Below, one piece after another: positions 1 through 7,895 of a DNA stretch of 64,000 nucleotides. The notes beneath the pieces were generated by a model. It saw nothing but the letters and a program-made list of their open reading frames with translations, searched no databases and was not told the origin of the DNA. Each line of letters starts with the position of its first letter. Within the stretch, counting starts at the first letter, position 1. The DNA is from AP-16 sp046727735 (GTDB lineage: Bacteria > Pseudomonadota > Alphaproteobacteria > Rhizobiales > Xanthobacteraceae). The position numbers and the translations under genes were made by a program. The stretch is from NCBI GenBank assembly GCA_046727735.1, contig JBKPDF010000010.1, forward strand, positions 72,876 to 136,875, given 5' to 3'.

Positions 1-2
1 AC

Positions 3-422
3 GTCGACTTCCTCGGCGCCCTCCCGACCAACGTCATGGAGGTGCCGGCGCTCGGCAAGGATGCAGTCGAGGGCCTCTATGCCGCCTCCGCCTTCGAGAT
101 TCCCTATGAGGACACCGCGAAAGGCAAGGTCAAGGAATGGCTCGTCAACTACAAGAAAATGTTCGGCACCGACGCCAATACCCAGGCGATCATCGGCTAC
201 AACGCGATCAAGACCTTCGCGTTCTATGCCGATCTCGCCGGCAAGGATTTGACCGGACAGAACCTCCTGGAGGCGCTGGAATCCGGCAAGGAGTTCCAGG
301 ACATCTTCGGCTCGCCGCCGGTGAAATTCTCGAAAACCAATCACCTCGCGACCGAAGTGACGCAGGTGCAGCAGATCCAGAACGGCCGCTGGGTGCTGCT
401 GAAGGAAGGTCTGCTGTTCTGA
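3..422 (+). CDS. ABC transporter substrate-binding protein, branched-chain amino acid type (C-terminal part)
   Basis: The reading frame is open from the left window edge (first full codon at position 3), so only the last ~140 residues are present. The segment has the pattern of the type 1 periplasmic binding fold (Peripla_BP_6/LivK family): a YEAS-like 'GLYAASAFEIPYED' strand, then a long helix, 'TQAIIGYNAIKTFAFYADLAG', and the usual end in which the ligand-binding protein closes with 'GRWVLLKEG'. Such proteins bind amino acids, amides or small aromatic acids in the periplasm and deliver them to Liv-type permeases. The permease and ATPase genes are not to the right, so they would have to lie left of the window. 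The specific ligand cannot be told from this fragment. A strong hairpin follows the stop. Confidence 0.85.
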   Translation, partial: VDFLGALPTNVMEVPALGKDAVEGLYAASAFEIPYEDTAKGKVKEWLVNYKKMFGTDANTQAIIGYNAIKTFAFYADLAGKDLTGQNLLEALESGKEFQDIFGSPPVKFSKTNHLATEVTQVQQIQNGRWVLLKEGLLF

Positions 423-448
423 GCCCGGTCGCGAACGCGACGGAACTC

Positions 449-479
449 GCGGCCCGGGCGGGACCCTCGCCCGGGCCGC
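449..479 (+). terminator. Strong GC hairpin after the binding-protein gene
   Basis: A perfect 12-bp stem (GCGGCCCGGGCG at 449-460 pairing with 468-479) encloses a 7-nt loop, 26 nt after the stop codon at 422. There is no T-run after it, so it may be a Rho-assisted terminator or a 3' RNA-stabilising hairpin rather than a classic intrinsic terminator. It lies just before the EamA gene and could separate the two transcripts. Confidence 0.6.
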
Positions 480-515
480 AACATCATTGGCCGCCGTTCA
501 CGCTTTTCACGAGCC

Positions 516-1418
516 ATGCGCAAAACGCCGTATCTCGCGCTCACTGTCACGCTCGTGCTGTGGGCGTCGTCTTTCCCCGCGATCAAGGCCGCGCTGAGCG
601 GTTATTCACCATTGGAACTGGCCGCGGTGCGCTTCCTCACGGCGTCGGCGACGCTTGCCTGCGTCGCTCCGCTGCTCGGGGTTCGAGTTCCTCGCCGATC
701 GGACGCGTTGTTGATCTTGGCGCTGGGATTGGCGGCAGTCGGCGCGTACCACGTGCTGCTGAATTATGGAGAGATGATTTCGACCGCCGGTGCGGCGGCG
801 TTCATCACGAATCTAGCTCCGATATTCTCGACCATCCTGGCGGGAGCGTTGGGCGAGCACGTTCGGCGGCGGGCTTGGGTCGGGGTGCTGGTGAGCCTCG
901 GCGGCGCATCGCTCATCAGCCTGGCGACGCAAGGTCCGCTCGCGCTGGACGTCGGTTGCGTCCTGTTTCTGCTCGCGGCGGGGTGTTGGAGCTTGTTCTT
1001 CGTGCTGCAGAAGCCGTTGCTTGCCCACTACTCCCCACTGGAAGTCACCTGCTACGCGATCTGGTCGGCCGCTTTGCCGTTCACCGTATTTCTGCCAGGA
1101 GCCGCGACCGCCGCACTCAATGCTGACCTGACGGCGACGATCTGCGCGGTGTACCTGGGGATCTTGCCTACATCCTGCGGCTATTTGTGCTGGTCCTACG
1201 TCTTGTCGAGGATTCCGGTGTCGCAGGCGGCGATCTACACCTATTTGGTTCCGGTCATCTCGGCGGCCATGTCCTATGTCTGGCTCGGCGAGCATCCCAG
1301 CACTTTGTTCGTGCTCGGAGCCGGAGTCGTGCTCCTGGGCGTGGCTCTCGCGCATCCGTCGGAGCTCGCCATGCCGGCCAAAGCTTCTTCCTCGCAAGGG
1401 GTAGGCAAGCGGCGATGA
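516..1418 (+). CDS. EamA/DMT-superfamily transporter (RhaT/YdcZ-like metabolite exporter)
   Basis: This 300-residue protein is made almost wholly of hydrophobic helices, with the two-fold repeat typical of the drug/metabolite transporter superfamily. The first repeat starts with 'LVLWASSFPAIKAAL' (residues ~12-27), and the second begins near residue 145 ('VGCVLFLLAAGCWSLFFVL'). About 300 residues and ten membrane helices is the usual EamA size. Proteins of this family sit in the inner membrane and export amino acids, nucleosides or other small metabolites. The substrate cannot be predicted here. It follows a hairpin and is followed by a 147-bp gap before a convergent enolase-superfamily gene, so it is probably transcribed alone. 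Confidence 0.9.
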   Translation: MRKTPYLALTVTLVLWASSFPAIKAALSGYSPLELAAVRFLTASATLACVAPLLGVRVPRRSDALLILALGLAAVGAYHVLLNYGEMISTAGAAAFITNLAPIFSTILAGALGEHVRRRAWVGVLVSLGGASLISLATQGPLALDVGCVLFLLAAGCWSLFFVLQKPLLAHYSPLEVTCYAIWSAALPFTVFLPGAATAALNADLTATICAVYLGILPTSCGYLCWSYVLSRIPVSQAAIYTYLVPVISAAMSYVWLGEHPSTLFVLGAGVVLLGVALAHPSELAMPAKASSSQGVGKRR

Positions 1419-1565
1419 TAAACGCCGGCGCGACCTCGGTGATCCGCTATCGCCCGCACCGGCGCATTACCAATCTCCTCGCGGAACTCGATGGAATTTA
1501 GCAGCAAGGATTCCTAACCGAGGGGCCGCGTATTGCGACCTGCAAACTCGGCGGCCTCGACGGCC

Positions 1566-2912
1566 TCACCGCACCAGAGCCGGGCGCTTGTTGTCGAACT
1601 TCCAACCCGGAATGAGATACTGCATGGCGATCGAATCGTCGCGCCCGCCGAGCGCATGATCGCGGTAGAGCCGGTGCGCCGTCTCGACCTGCGCCATGTC
1701 AATCTCGACACCGAGACCGGGCCCGTCCGGCACCGCAATTTCTCCGTTGACGATCCGCAGCGGTTCCTTGGTCAAGCGCTCTCCGTCCTGCCAGATCCAA
1801 TGGGTGTCGATCGCGGTGATCTCTCCCGGCGCCGCTGCCGCCACGTGGGTGAACATGGCGAGCGACACGTCGAAATGGTTGTTGGAATGCGAGCCCCAGG
1901 TCAGTCCCCACTCGCGGCACAGCTGTGCCACGCGGACCGAGCCCTGCAGCGTCCAGAAATGCGGATCGGCGAGCGGGATGTCGACTGCGTGCAACTGGAT
2001 GGCATGGCCGAGCTCGCGCCAGTCGGTCGCGACCATGTTGGTCGCAACCGGTAGCCCGGTTGCGCGGCGGAACTCGGCGAGAATTTCCCGTCCGGAAAAG
2101 CCGGGCTCGGCCCCGCACGGGTCCTCCGCATAGCCGAGCACGTTGCCCAGACCGCGGCACAGCCGCACCGCGTCGGCGAGCGACCAGGCGCCGTTCGGAT
2201 CAATGGTGACACGCCCGCGGGGAAAGCGCTCTTTGAGCGCTTGTACCGCCTCGATTTCCGCTTCGCCGGCGAGCACGCCGCCCTTGAGCTTGAAATCCGC
2301 AAAGCCGTAGCGCGCCTGCGCGGCTTGGCCGAGCCGCACGATTGCGGCCGGTGCGAGCGCCGCCTCGTTGCGCAGCCGCAGCCAATCGTCTCGCGCCTCC
2401 GGCGCGCTGCGATACGGCAGATCGGTCTTGTTGCGGTCGCCGACGTAGAACAGATAGCCGAGCATTCTGACGGCGCGGCGCTGGCGTCCTTCGCCGAGCA
2501 GCGCCGCGACCGGCACGCCGAGGAAGTGGCCCAGGAGATCGAGCAGCGCGGCCTCCATCGCGGTGATCGCGTGGATCGTCGTGCGCAAGTCGAAAGTCTG
2601 GATTCCGCGTCCGCCGACGTCGCGCTCGCCGAAACGCCGCCGCATCGTCCCCAGGATGTCGTCAAGCGCGCCGATCGGACGCCCGACCGCGACCTCCCGG
2701 GATTGCTCGAGCGTCCGGCGGATCGCTTCGCCGCCCGGCACTTCTCCGACGCCGCTGTGCCCCGCGCTGTCCCGCAGAATCAGCAGATTTCGGGTGAAGA
2801 ACGGGCCGTGCGCGCCGCTCAAATTTAGCAGCATGCTGTCGCGGCCCGCCACCGGGATGACGAGCATTTCCCTGATCACCGGGGCGCCGGAGATCTCGCG
2901 TTCCGCGGCCAT
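1566..2912 (-). CDS. gudD: Glucarate dehydratase (enolase superfamily)
   Basis: The 448-residue product matches the glucarate dehydratase branch of the enolase superfamily, which dehydrates D-glucarate/L-idarate to 5-keto-4-deoxyglucarate. Visible hallmarks are the Lys-x-Lys catalytic motif in 'FADFKLKGG', the metal-ligand region 'TIDPNGAWS', 'GYAEDPCG', 'LPVATNMVATDWREL', and the general-base His region 'WGSHSNNHFDVSLAMFTHV'. I start at the ATG at 2912, not the more upstream 2999. A GGAG Shine-Dalgarno lies 8 nt before 2912, and the extra 29 residues look non-conserved. It is divergent from a small tautomerase gene; no aldolase or transporter of a glucarate operon is adjacent. The exact sugar-acid substrate (glucarate versus a related acid sugar) is inferred from family resemblance. 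Confidence 0.88.
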   Translation of the reverse strand: MAAEREISGAPVIREMLVIPVAGRDSMLLNLSGAHGPFFTRNLLILRDSAGHSGVGEVPGGEAIRRTLEQSREVAVGRPIGALDDILGTMRRRFGERDVGGRGIQTFDLRTTIHAITAMEAALLDLLGHFLGVPVAALLGEGRQRRAVRMLGYLFYVGDRNKTDLPYRSAPEARDDWLRLRNEAALAPAAIVRLGQAAQARYGFADFKLKGGVLAGEAEIEAVQALKERFPRGRVTIDPNGAWSLADAVRLCRGLGNVLGYAEDPCGAEPGFSGREILAEFRRATGLPVATNMVATDWRELGHAIQLHAVDIPLADPHFWTLQGSVRVAQLCREWGLTWGSHSNNHFDVSLAMFTHVAAAAPGEITAIDTHWIWQDGERLTKEPLRIVNGEIAVPDGPGLGVEIDMAQVETAHRLYRDHALGGRDDSIAMQYLIPGWKFDNKRPALVR

Positions 2913-3069
2913 CGGGCGAACTCCGCACACCAACAGGCCGGATGATAGCAAAGAACCCGACGGCCTCGGATTTCCCGCCTCGATCGAGCGAACCGGCAAT
3001 TGGCCCGCAGATTGCGATCGGCTATGAGGGGTCGGGCGCCCCAGCGCCCTGGACGCAGGAGCGAACGCG

Positions 3070-3267
3070 ATGCCGGAAGTCTATGTCTACGCCGTGGAGG
3101 GCCGCACGCTCGATCAGAAGCGGGCGCTGATCAAAGACATCACCGATGCGGTGGTGCGCCACTTCAAGGTCGACCCCGAAGTGGTGATGGTGCAGATCAT
3201 GGAATCGCCCAAGACCCACAAAGCCAAGGGCGGCGTGCTGTTCAGCGAGCGCGCGCCGAAAAGCTAG
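3070..3267 (+). CDS. 4-oxalocrotonate tautomerase family protein
   Basis: A 65-residue protein beginning MPEVYVY, so that removal of Met exposes the catalytic N-terminal Pro typical of the 4-oxalocrotonate tautomerase superfamily. The single beta-alpha-beta unit, 'RTLDQKRALIKDITDAVVRHFKVDPE' region and C-terminal 'GGVLFSER' fit the short 4-OT class, which assembles into hexamers. These enzymes carry out keto-enol tautomerisation, classically in aromatic meta-cleavage. No meta-cleavage genes are near, so the physiological substrate is unknown. The gene is divergent from gudD (157-bp gap) and may share regulation with it. An AGGAGCG ribosome site precedes the ATG. Confidence 0.85.
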   Translation: MPEVYVYAVEGRTLDQKRALIKDITDAVVRHFKVDPEVVMVQIMESPKTHKAKGGVLFSERAPKS

Positions 3268-3338
3268 CGATCGCCGGGCGCGCTGCTTGGCACTCCCGCA
3301 TCGCCGGTCTACAAGCGGCCCGGTCAACAGGGGTTTTC

Positions 3339-4094
3339 ATGCGCGCGGGCCTCGCATTCTCGGTGCTGGGGCACATAGGGTTGCTGGTGTGGGGGTTCGT
3401 GCTGTTCGCGAGCCCGAAGCTGTTTGCGCCGATCCCGCCGGACGCGATCGTGGTCGACATCGTGCCTGCGGCGGCGATGGCGCAGGACCTGAGACAAGCC
3501 CCGCCTGCAAGCCCGAGCGCACCGCAATCGGCTGCGTCCGACCGCCAGCAGCAACCGGCGCAAGATTCTTCCTATACCTCGGGCATCAGGACTGCGCGCG
3601 GGCAAGCCGCGCCGGAACGGCGGTCTTCCGTGCGCGAGCCGGCCGAGGCGCCGCCGCAGGACGAACCGCCTTCGAATCTGCTCGTGTTCAATCCTACCGT
3701 CGCGCCGGTTCGGGAGGTGCCGCTGCCGACCGGCGGGGTTCAGAATCCGGCGGGAGGGTTCGACGCCCCTGCGGATGCCGCCGCGAAGCTCTCGCGCGAG
3801 GAGATCGCGGCGTTGCGCGCGCATCTGCAGCGATGCTGGAATCCGCCGGCCGCGGTCGCCGAGGCGCAAAAGCTCAAGGTCGTCCTGCGCATCGCGCTTG
3901 CTCCCAATGGCGCCTTGACCGAGGCGCCGAGCTTGGTCGAGGCGAGCGCGTCCGCGCAGGGACCGGCGCTCGTCGCCGCGGCGATGAGCGCCTTGCGCAA
4001 GTGCCAGCCCTACAGCTTCTTGCCGGCAGCCAAATACGAAGAATGGAAGCTGCTCGACCTGAGTTTTTCGCCGCGCGGCCTTTTGGGCGGCTGA
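3339..4094 (+). CDS. TolA/TonB C-terminal-like envelope protein
   Basis: A 251-residue protein with one N-terminal membrane helix (residues ~4-24, 'FSVLGHIGLLVWGFVLFASP'), a Pro/Gln/Ala-rich periplasmic linker (residues ~50-150) and a C-terminal globular domain containing 'LSREEIAALRAHLQRCWNPP' and 'LKVVLRIALAPNGALTEAPSLVEA'. This is the TolA/TonB C-terminal pattern of alphaproteobacteria, including the paired Cys (in RCWNPP and RKCQPYSF). The start at 3339 is the only Met just before the membrane helix. The usual tolQ, tolR, tolB and pal neighbours are missing, so this is a solitary relative, not the canonical locus. It probably links the inner membrane to outer-membrane or peptidoglycan partners, but its partner is unknown. 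Confidence 0.75.
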   Translation: MRAGLAFSVLGHIGLLVWGFVLFASPKLFAPIPPDAIVVDIVPAAAMAQDLRQAPPASPSAPQSAASDRQQQPAQDSSYTSGIRTARGQAAPERRSSVREPAEAPPQDEPPSNLLVFNPTVAPVREVPLPTGGVQNPAGGFDAPADAAAKLSREEIAALRAHLQRCWNPPAAVAEAQKLKVVLRIALAPNGALTEAPSLVEASASAQGPALVAAAMSALRKCQPYSFLPAAKYEEWKLLDLSFSPRGLLGG

Positions 4095-4102
4095 GCCGAC
4101 GC

Positions 4103-4125
4103 CAGCGGCCATGGGTTGGCCGCTG
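4103..4125. terminator. Hairpin between convergent genes
   Basis: An 8-bp perfect stem (CAGCGGCC at 4103-4110 with GGCCGCTG at 4118-4125) with a 7-nt loop lies in the 46-bp gap between the convergent TolA-like gene (stop 4094) and the LysR gene (stop 4141). Placement suggests a bidirectional terminator; no T-run is seen on either side. Confidence 0.5.
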
Positions 4126-4140
4126 CAGGAAGCGCGCCGC

Positions 4141-5055
4141 TCAGCCGGGGTGCAATGATTTCAAGCGGCGCAGGTCATCGGCGGCTTCCGCCAACAGCCA
4201 TTTCCGCAGCATCGCGATCTTCGATACGTCCGAACTCGCCTTCGGGCAGACGATCCAGTACGGATTGGTCACTCTCAAGCTGACGTCGATCGGCCTGACG
4301 AGGCGGCCGTGGATCAAATCCCATGCGGCCAGTGCGGTGCGAGCAAGCGCGATCCCCTGGCCTTCGACGGCGGCGTCGATCAGCATGCTGGCGCGGTTCA
4401 GAATCGGCCCGCGCGCGGCCGGACCCGGGATGCCCGCGGCTTCGAACCATCGCGTCCAGGTGTCCGCATTCTCGAGGCGCAGCAGCGGCAGTTTCAGCAA
4501 ATCCGATGCCGTGGCGATTCGCCTGCGTCCCGACAGGAGCTCGGGGCTGCAAACGGGAAAGAGCTGCTCGGAACAAAGCCGCGCGGCATCGAGCCCGGGC
4601 CATTTGCCGTCGCCATGGCGAACCGCAAGATAGACGTCCTCGCGTGCAAAGTCGACGTGGTGCGCCGTTGCTGAAATCCGCAGATCGATATCCGGATGGC
4701 TTTCGGCGAATCGACCGAGCCGGTGCACGAGCCATTTGGCGGCAAAATCCGGCGAGGTGCTGATCGTCAGGCTCCCGGAGCTCCGGCGCTGCACGAGCCG
4801 TTCGGTGCCGAGCGCGATGCGATCCAAGGCTTCGCGCACCACCGCAAGATACTCGCGCCCTGCCTCGGTAACGGCCAGCTTCTGACGCTCACGGCTGAAA
4901 AGCTTGAGGCCGAGCGTGGCCTCGAGCGCCTTGACCTGATGGCTCACCGCTCCTTGGGTGACGCTCAGCTCTTCCGCCGCGCGCGTGAAGCTCTCGCTGC
5001 GCGCCGCGGCCTCGAAGGCCTTGAGCGCGTTCAAGGGCGGCAGGCGGCGCGGCAT
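4141..5055 (-). CDS. LysR-family transcriptional regulator (GcvA-like)
   Basis: The 304-residue product has the LysR winged helix-turn-helix at its N-terminus (residues ~7-65, 'LNALKAFEAAARSESFTRAA', 'LSVTQGAVSHQVKALE', 'LGLKLFSRERQKLAVTEAG'), followed by a periplasmic-binding-type effector domain from residue ~90 ('SLTISTSPDFAAKWLVHRLG'). The N-terminal sequence 'LPPLNALKAFEAAAR' is characteristic of the GcvA subgroup, whose members control amino-acid, beta-lactamase or catabolic genes. It is divergent from the MATE exporter gene with 342 bp between, so that exporter is its most likely target besides itself. A perfect 16-bp palindrome lies 13 nt upstream of its start. Confidence 0.9.
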   Translation of the reverse strand: MPRRLPPLNALKAFEAAARSESFTRAAEELSVTQGAVSHQVKALEATLGLKLFSRERQKLAVTEAGREYLAVVREALDRIALGTERLVQRRSSGSLTISTSPDFAAKWLVHRLGRFAESHPDIDLRISATAHHVDFAREDVYLAVRHGDGKWPGLDAARLCSEQLFPVCSPELLSGRRRIATASDLLKLPLLRLENADTWTRWFEAAGIPGPAARGPILNRASMLIDAAVEGQGIALARTALAAWDLIHGRLVRPIDVSLRVTNPYWIVCPKASSDVSKIAMLRKWLLAEAADDLRRLKSLHPG

Positions 5056-5397
5056 CGCGGCATCGCGGTTTTCTCATGAGAAAAGCTAATGAAACCATAG
5101 GCCGACCGTCCGCGCGGCGCAACGCGGTCGGACCGTTGCTTCGGATGGGCTGAACGCGGACACCGCACAATCAGCAAACCATCCGCGCGGACAACCGAAG
5201 CCGGATCGTCCGGACCCGGCGCTCATGAATTTTCCTAAGGTCAAGCCTAGAAAAGATGCGTTGCGGACGAGTGCTGCCCGGCCATAAAGGGATGCGCTTC
5301 GCAAGAAAGCGCAATCGGGCTTTTTCTGCAGCCGCCCGGTGCTCGAGGACGTTTCCGTCCCAAGCGCTGCTCCGGCCCCGCGCGGGGAGGAGCGCCT
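5056..5397. other. Divergent intergenic region lysR / MATE
   Basis: This stretch of 342 bp has no credible gene. Apart from the palindrome at 5069-5084, I see only a GGGGAGG ribosome-binding site just before the MATE start. No promoter box could be assigned with confidence for the rightward transcript. Confidence 0.5.
5069..5084. promoter_or_regulatory. 16-bp perfect palindrome, candidate LysR operator
   Basis: TTTTCTCATGAGAAAA is a perfect dyad 13 nt upstream of the LysR start codon, with a T-N11-A core as LysR proteins prefer, and it continues into AT-rich GCTAATGAAA. It stands out in a ~66% GC background. The likely role is autoregulation and control of the divergent transcript. Confidence 0.6.
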
Positions 5398-6975
5398 ATG
5401 AGCAATCCAAGCGCTGCAAGTTTGCCTCCGACGGCTTCGCCGAACATCACGGCCGCCCCGCTCGCCGCCCGCTCGACGGCCGCGCGAACCCGGTTGCTGC
5501 TCGAGGGCCCGCCGCTGGCCACCCTGCTGCGGCTGTCCGCGCCGAACATTCTGAACCTGCTGGCGATCGCCGGCATGATCACGTTCGACGGGCTGTTTCT
5601 CGGCCGCTTGGGTGCCGACGCGCTCGCCGGCGTCTCGCTCGCGTTTCCGTTCGTGATGCTGATGCAGCATACCGCGGCGAGCGGCATGGGCGGCGGGGTC
5701 GCCTCCGCCGTCGCGCGCGCGCTCGGCGCCGGCAGGCGCGAGGTCGCCGACGCGCTGGCGTTTCACGCTTTCGTTCTCGCGCTGGGCCTCGCCGCCGCAT
5801 TCTCGACCGTGCTGCTGCTCGGCGCGCCGTTCGTCTTTCGATGGATGGGCGGGCGCGGCGAAATGCTCTCCGCCGCGCTCGCCTACGCCGACGTGGCGTT
5901 CAGCGGCGCAATCTCGATCTGCATGCTCAATCTGCTCGCCAGCGTGGTGCGCGGCACCGGCAAGATGGGCCTGCCCGCCGCCGTCATCGTCGGCAGCGTG
6001 ATCGGGCATGTTCTGATCTCGCCCGCGCTGATTTTCGGCTGGGGCGCAATCCCGGCGCTCGGCCCGGCCGGAGCCGGGTGGGGTCTCATGCTCTCGTTCG
6101 GCGCCGGCAGCCTGGTGCTGCTCGCATACCTGCGCTCGTCGCGATCGCTCGTCATGGCCTTCCGCGGCGTGCCGCTGCAGCGGCGACTGTTCGGCGAAAT
6201 CCTGAAGGTCGGCGTGCCGGGATTGATCAATGTGATCATCACCAATCTGGCCGTCGTGCTGTTGACCGGGATCGCCGGCCATCTCGGCAGGGAAGTCGCC
6301 ATCGCCTACGCGATGGGTGCGCGGCTCGAATACATCCTGATTCCCCTCGCATTCGGTTTCGGCACGGCGATCGTTGCGATGGTCGGCACCAATTGGGGCG
6401 CCCAGCAGGAGATCCGCGCGTACCGACTCGCTTGGACTGGAGCCGCAACCGTCGCGGCCGCCTGTGGCTCGATCGGATCGATCGTCGCGCTCTTTCCCGA
6501 TTCGTGGATGCGGCTTTTCACCGCCGATCGCGAGCTCGTGCGCATGGGCGCGCTTTATCTGCAAATTGTCGGGCCGAGTTACGGTCTCTATGGGCTCGGG
6601 ATGGGGCTCTATTTCGCAACCCAAGGATTCGGAAACGTCGTCTCGACCGTCGGCGCCAATGCGGTGCGCCTACTCGCGAGCGCGGGATGCGGACTGGCCG
6701 CTCTGTGGCTCGGTTTCGGCGCAACCGGATTGTTCGTCGCCATTGCGGGCGGCTTCTGCGCGTACGCAGCCCTGACCGCCGCCGCGGTATTCAGAGTGAG
6801 AAAGACGACGGCCCGGACAGTCAGCAGCGACATAGCCGTCGTCTCTACGGCGGCGAACGCTTCGAAATCGAGAAGCGAAAGCGGCGGAATGGCGAACTGG
6901 CGCCGTTGGTGGCCGAAGCGGGAAAAAGCCGGCGTGCGATCGCCGCGATCGAAGAGGATGAGCTCGGGGATTTGA
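5398..6975 (+). CDS. MATE-family multidrug/metabolite efflux protein, with an extra C-terminal tail
   Basis: The first ~460 residues form a typical MATE exporter: about 12 membrane helices in two bundles, starting 'LLRLSAPNILNLLAIAGMIT', with 'NVIITNLAVVLLTGIAGHLG' opening the second half. Such proteins use a sodium or proton gradient to expel cationic drugs or metabolites across the inner membrane. The start is supported by GGGGAGG 7 nt upstream. The natural end should be near 'VFRVRK' (residue ~467). The frame instead continues for ~60 polar residues that look like the beginning of a different small protein (a DUF1127-like one), so the annotated C-terminus is probably a read-through fusion (see the overlapping pseudogene). 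The divergent LysR gene may regulate it. Confidence 0.88.
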   Translation: MSNPSAASLPPTASPNITAAPLAARSTAARTRLLLEGPPLATLLRLSAPNILNLLAIAGMITFDGLFLGRLGADALAGVSLAFPFVMLMQHTAASGMGGGVASAVARALGAGRREVADALAFHAFVLALGLAAAFSTVLLLGAPFVFRWMGGRGEMLSAALAYADVAFSGAISICMLNLLASVVRGTGKMGLPAAVIVGSVIGHVLISPALIFGWGAIPALGPAGAGWGLMLSFGAGSLVLLAYLRSSRSLVMAFRGVPLQRRLFGEILKVGVPGLINVIITNLAVVLLTGIAGHLGREVAIAYAMGARLEYILIPLAFGFGTAIVAMVGTNWGAQQEIRAYRLAWTGAATVAAACGSIGSIVALFPDSWMRLFTADRELVRMGALYLQIVGPSYGLYGLGMGLYFATQGFGNVVSTVGANAVRLLASAGCGLAALWLGFGATGLFVAIAGGFCAYAALTAAAVFRVRKTTARTVSSDIAVVSTAANASKSRSESGGMANWRRWWPKREKAGVRSPRSKRMSSGI

Positions 6976-7028
6976 GCGACATCGGGCGGCAAATTTGGCG
7001 GGAAGCCCGCGCGAGAGACGGAAACTGA
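6796..7028 (+). pseudogene. Frameshifted DUF1127/YjiS-like small gene fused to the end of the MATE frame
   Basis: From a GTG at 6796 the MATE frame encodes 'TVSSDIAVVSTAAN' and 'MANWRRWWPKRE', which resembles the start of small DUF1127-type proteins. After the five-A run at 6923-6927 that frame turns into nonsense and stops at 6975. The +1 alternative frame continues with 'SRRAIAAIEEDELGDLSDIG' and ends at 7028 with an Arg-rich tail, as DUF1127 proteins do. Adding one A to the run would restore a ~76-residue protein. I therefore read this as a small gene broken by a 1-nt deletion and lacking a stop between it and the MATE gene. The DUF1127 assignment is by pattern only. A homopolymer sequencing error is possible. 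Confidence 0.45.
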
Positions 7029-7096
7029 GATGCCGGGCCGACACGGCATTCCGGATGCTGCCGCCGTGTTGTGCGGGGTTGAATATCTGCGGTTAT

Positions 7097-7183
7097 TGGT
7101 GCCCCTGGCCGGACTCGAACCAGCACGGGTGTTAGCCCACCTGATTTTGAGTCAGGCGCGTCTACCAGTTCCGCCACAGGGGC
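7097..7183 (-). tRNA. tRNA-Leu (anticodon CAA), with encoded CCA
   Basis: Reading the minus strand from 7183, the acceptor arm GCCCCTG pairs with CAGGGGC. The D-loop region GGCGGAACTGGTAGACG and long class II variable arm (GGTGGGCTAACACCC) are present, and the T-loop is GGTTCGAGTCC. The anticodon loop CTCAAAA gives anticodon CAA, reading UUG. Discriminator A is followed by encoded CCA at 7097-7099. The long variable arm and discriminator agree with leucine. Confidence 0.95.
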
Positions 7184-7270
7184 AAGGCGGGGCGGAATAT
7201 AGTCGGGCGTAGCGGAGGGTCAACGGGCTCCGCCGAATGGGTTCATGGGTTTATCCGCCACGTTCGTGAT

Positions 7271-7313
7271 CATGGGTTCCGGCTCTCGCGCTGACGCGCT
7301 CGGCCGGAACCAC
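7271..7313. repeat. Palindromic intergenic repeat, family 1 (copy A)
   Basis: GGTTCCGGC and GCCGGAACC arms enclose a GC-rich inner palindrome (GCGC..GCGC), preceded by CATG. The same arrangement recurs at 11247-11291 and 28928-28971, so this is a dispersed REP-like element. Here it sits in the leader region of dsbB. Confidence 0.6.
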
Positions 7314-7379
7314 AAGTCATGCCGAATCGACAGCGCGCGGGCGCAGCGCTATGCCGGGCCGTGCAACGGAGAAGGGCCC

Positions 7380-7895
7380 ATGTCGGCCAGCGCCAGACGG
7401 AACCCGGCGAGCGGCGTCGCGATCGCAATCGCGGTCATCGCTACGGCGGCGATCCTCGGCGCATTCTTCTTCCAATACGTACTCGGGCTGCAGCCGTGCC
7501 CCCTCTGTCTCGAGCAGCGCATCGCCTATTACGTTGCGATCCCGCTGGCGCTGATCGCGGCACTCGCAGCTTCGCGTGGGTGGGCGCGGGCGCTGCTAGC
7601 GGCGGCGCTCGTCGTCATCGCGCTCGCGATGCTGATCAACGCCGGGCTCGCCGTCTATCACGCCGGCGTCGAATGGAAATTCTGGCCGGGACCGGCCGAT
7701 TGCTCGGGGCCGATCACCAATCTGGGGCGCGCCTCGGATCTCGCGAAGCAGCTGCGCAATGTGAGCGTCGTGCGCTGTGACGAAGCGCCGTGGCGTTTCC
7801 TTGGCCTCTCGCTTGCCGGTTACAACGTGCTGATCTCGCTCGCTCTCGCCGGAATCGCGATGTGGGGAGCCGCGAGGGCGCCGCGTACCGCCTGA
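7380..7895 (+). CDS. dsbB: DsbB-family disulfide bond formation protein
   Basis: This 171-residue inner-membrane protein has four predicted helices, and 'FFQYVLGLQPCPLCLEQRIAYY' carries the redox pair C40-x2-C43 of DsbB. A second periplasmic Cys pair is C108 (PADCSGP) and C133 (VVRCDEAPW). DsbB reoxidises periplasmic DsbA and passes the electrons to quinone. The ATG at 7380 is preceded by GGAGAAGG, whereas upstream in-frame codons fall inside a palindromic repeat, so I reject the longer 216-residue reading. No dsbA gene is nearby. The gene is followed by a block of palindromic repeats. Confidence 0.92.
   Translation: MSASARRNPASGVAIAIAVIATAAILGAFFFQYVLGLQPCPLCLEQRIAYYVAIPLALIAALAASRGWARALLAAALVVIALAMLINAGLAVYHAGVEWKFWPGPADCSGPITNLGRASDLAKQLRNVSVVRCDEAPWRFLGLSLAGYNVLISLALAGIAMWGAARAPRTA

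Noticed and set aside
6845..7177. Minus-strand ORF of 110 codons with 'MAELVDAPDSKSGG'
   Set aside because: This is the well-known spurious translation of a tRNA-Leu gene; the tRNA at 7097-7183 explains it.
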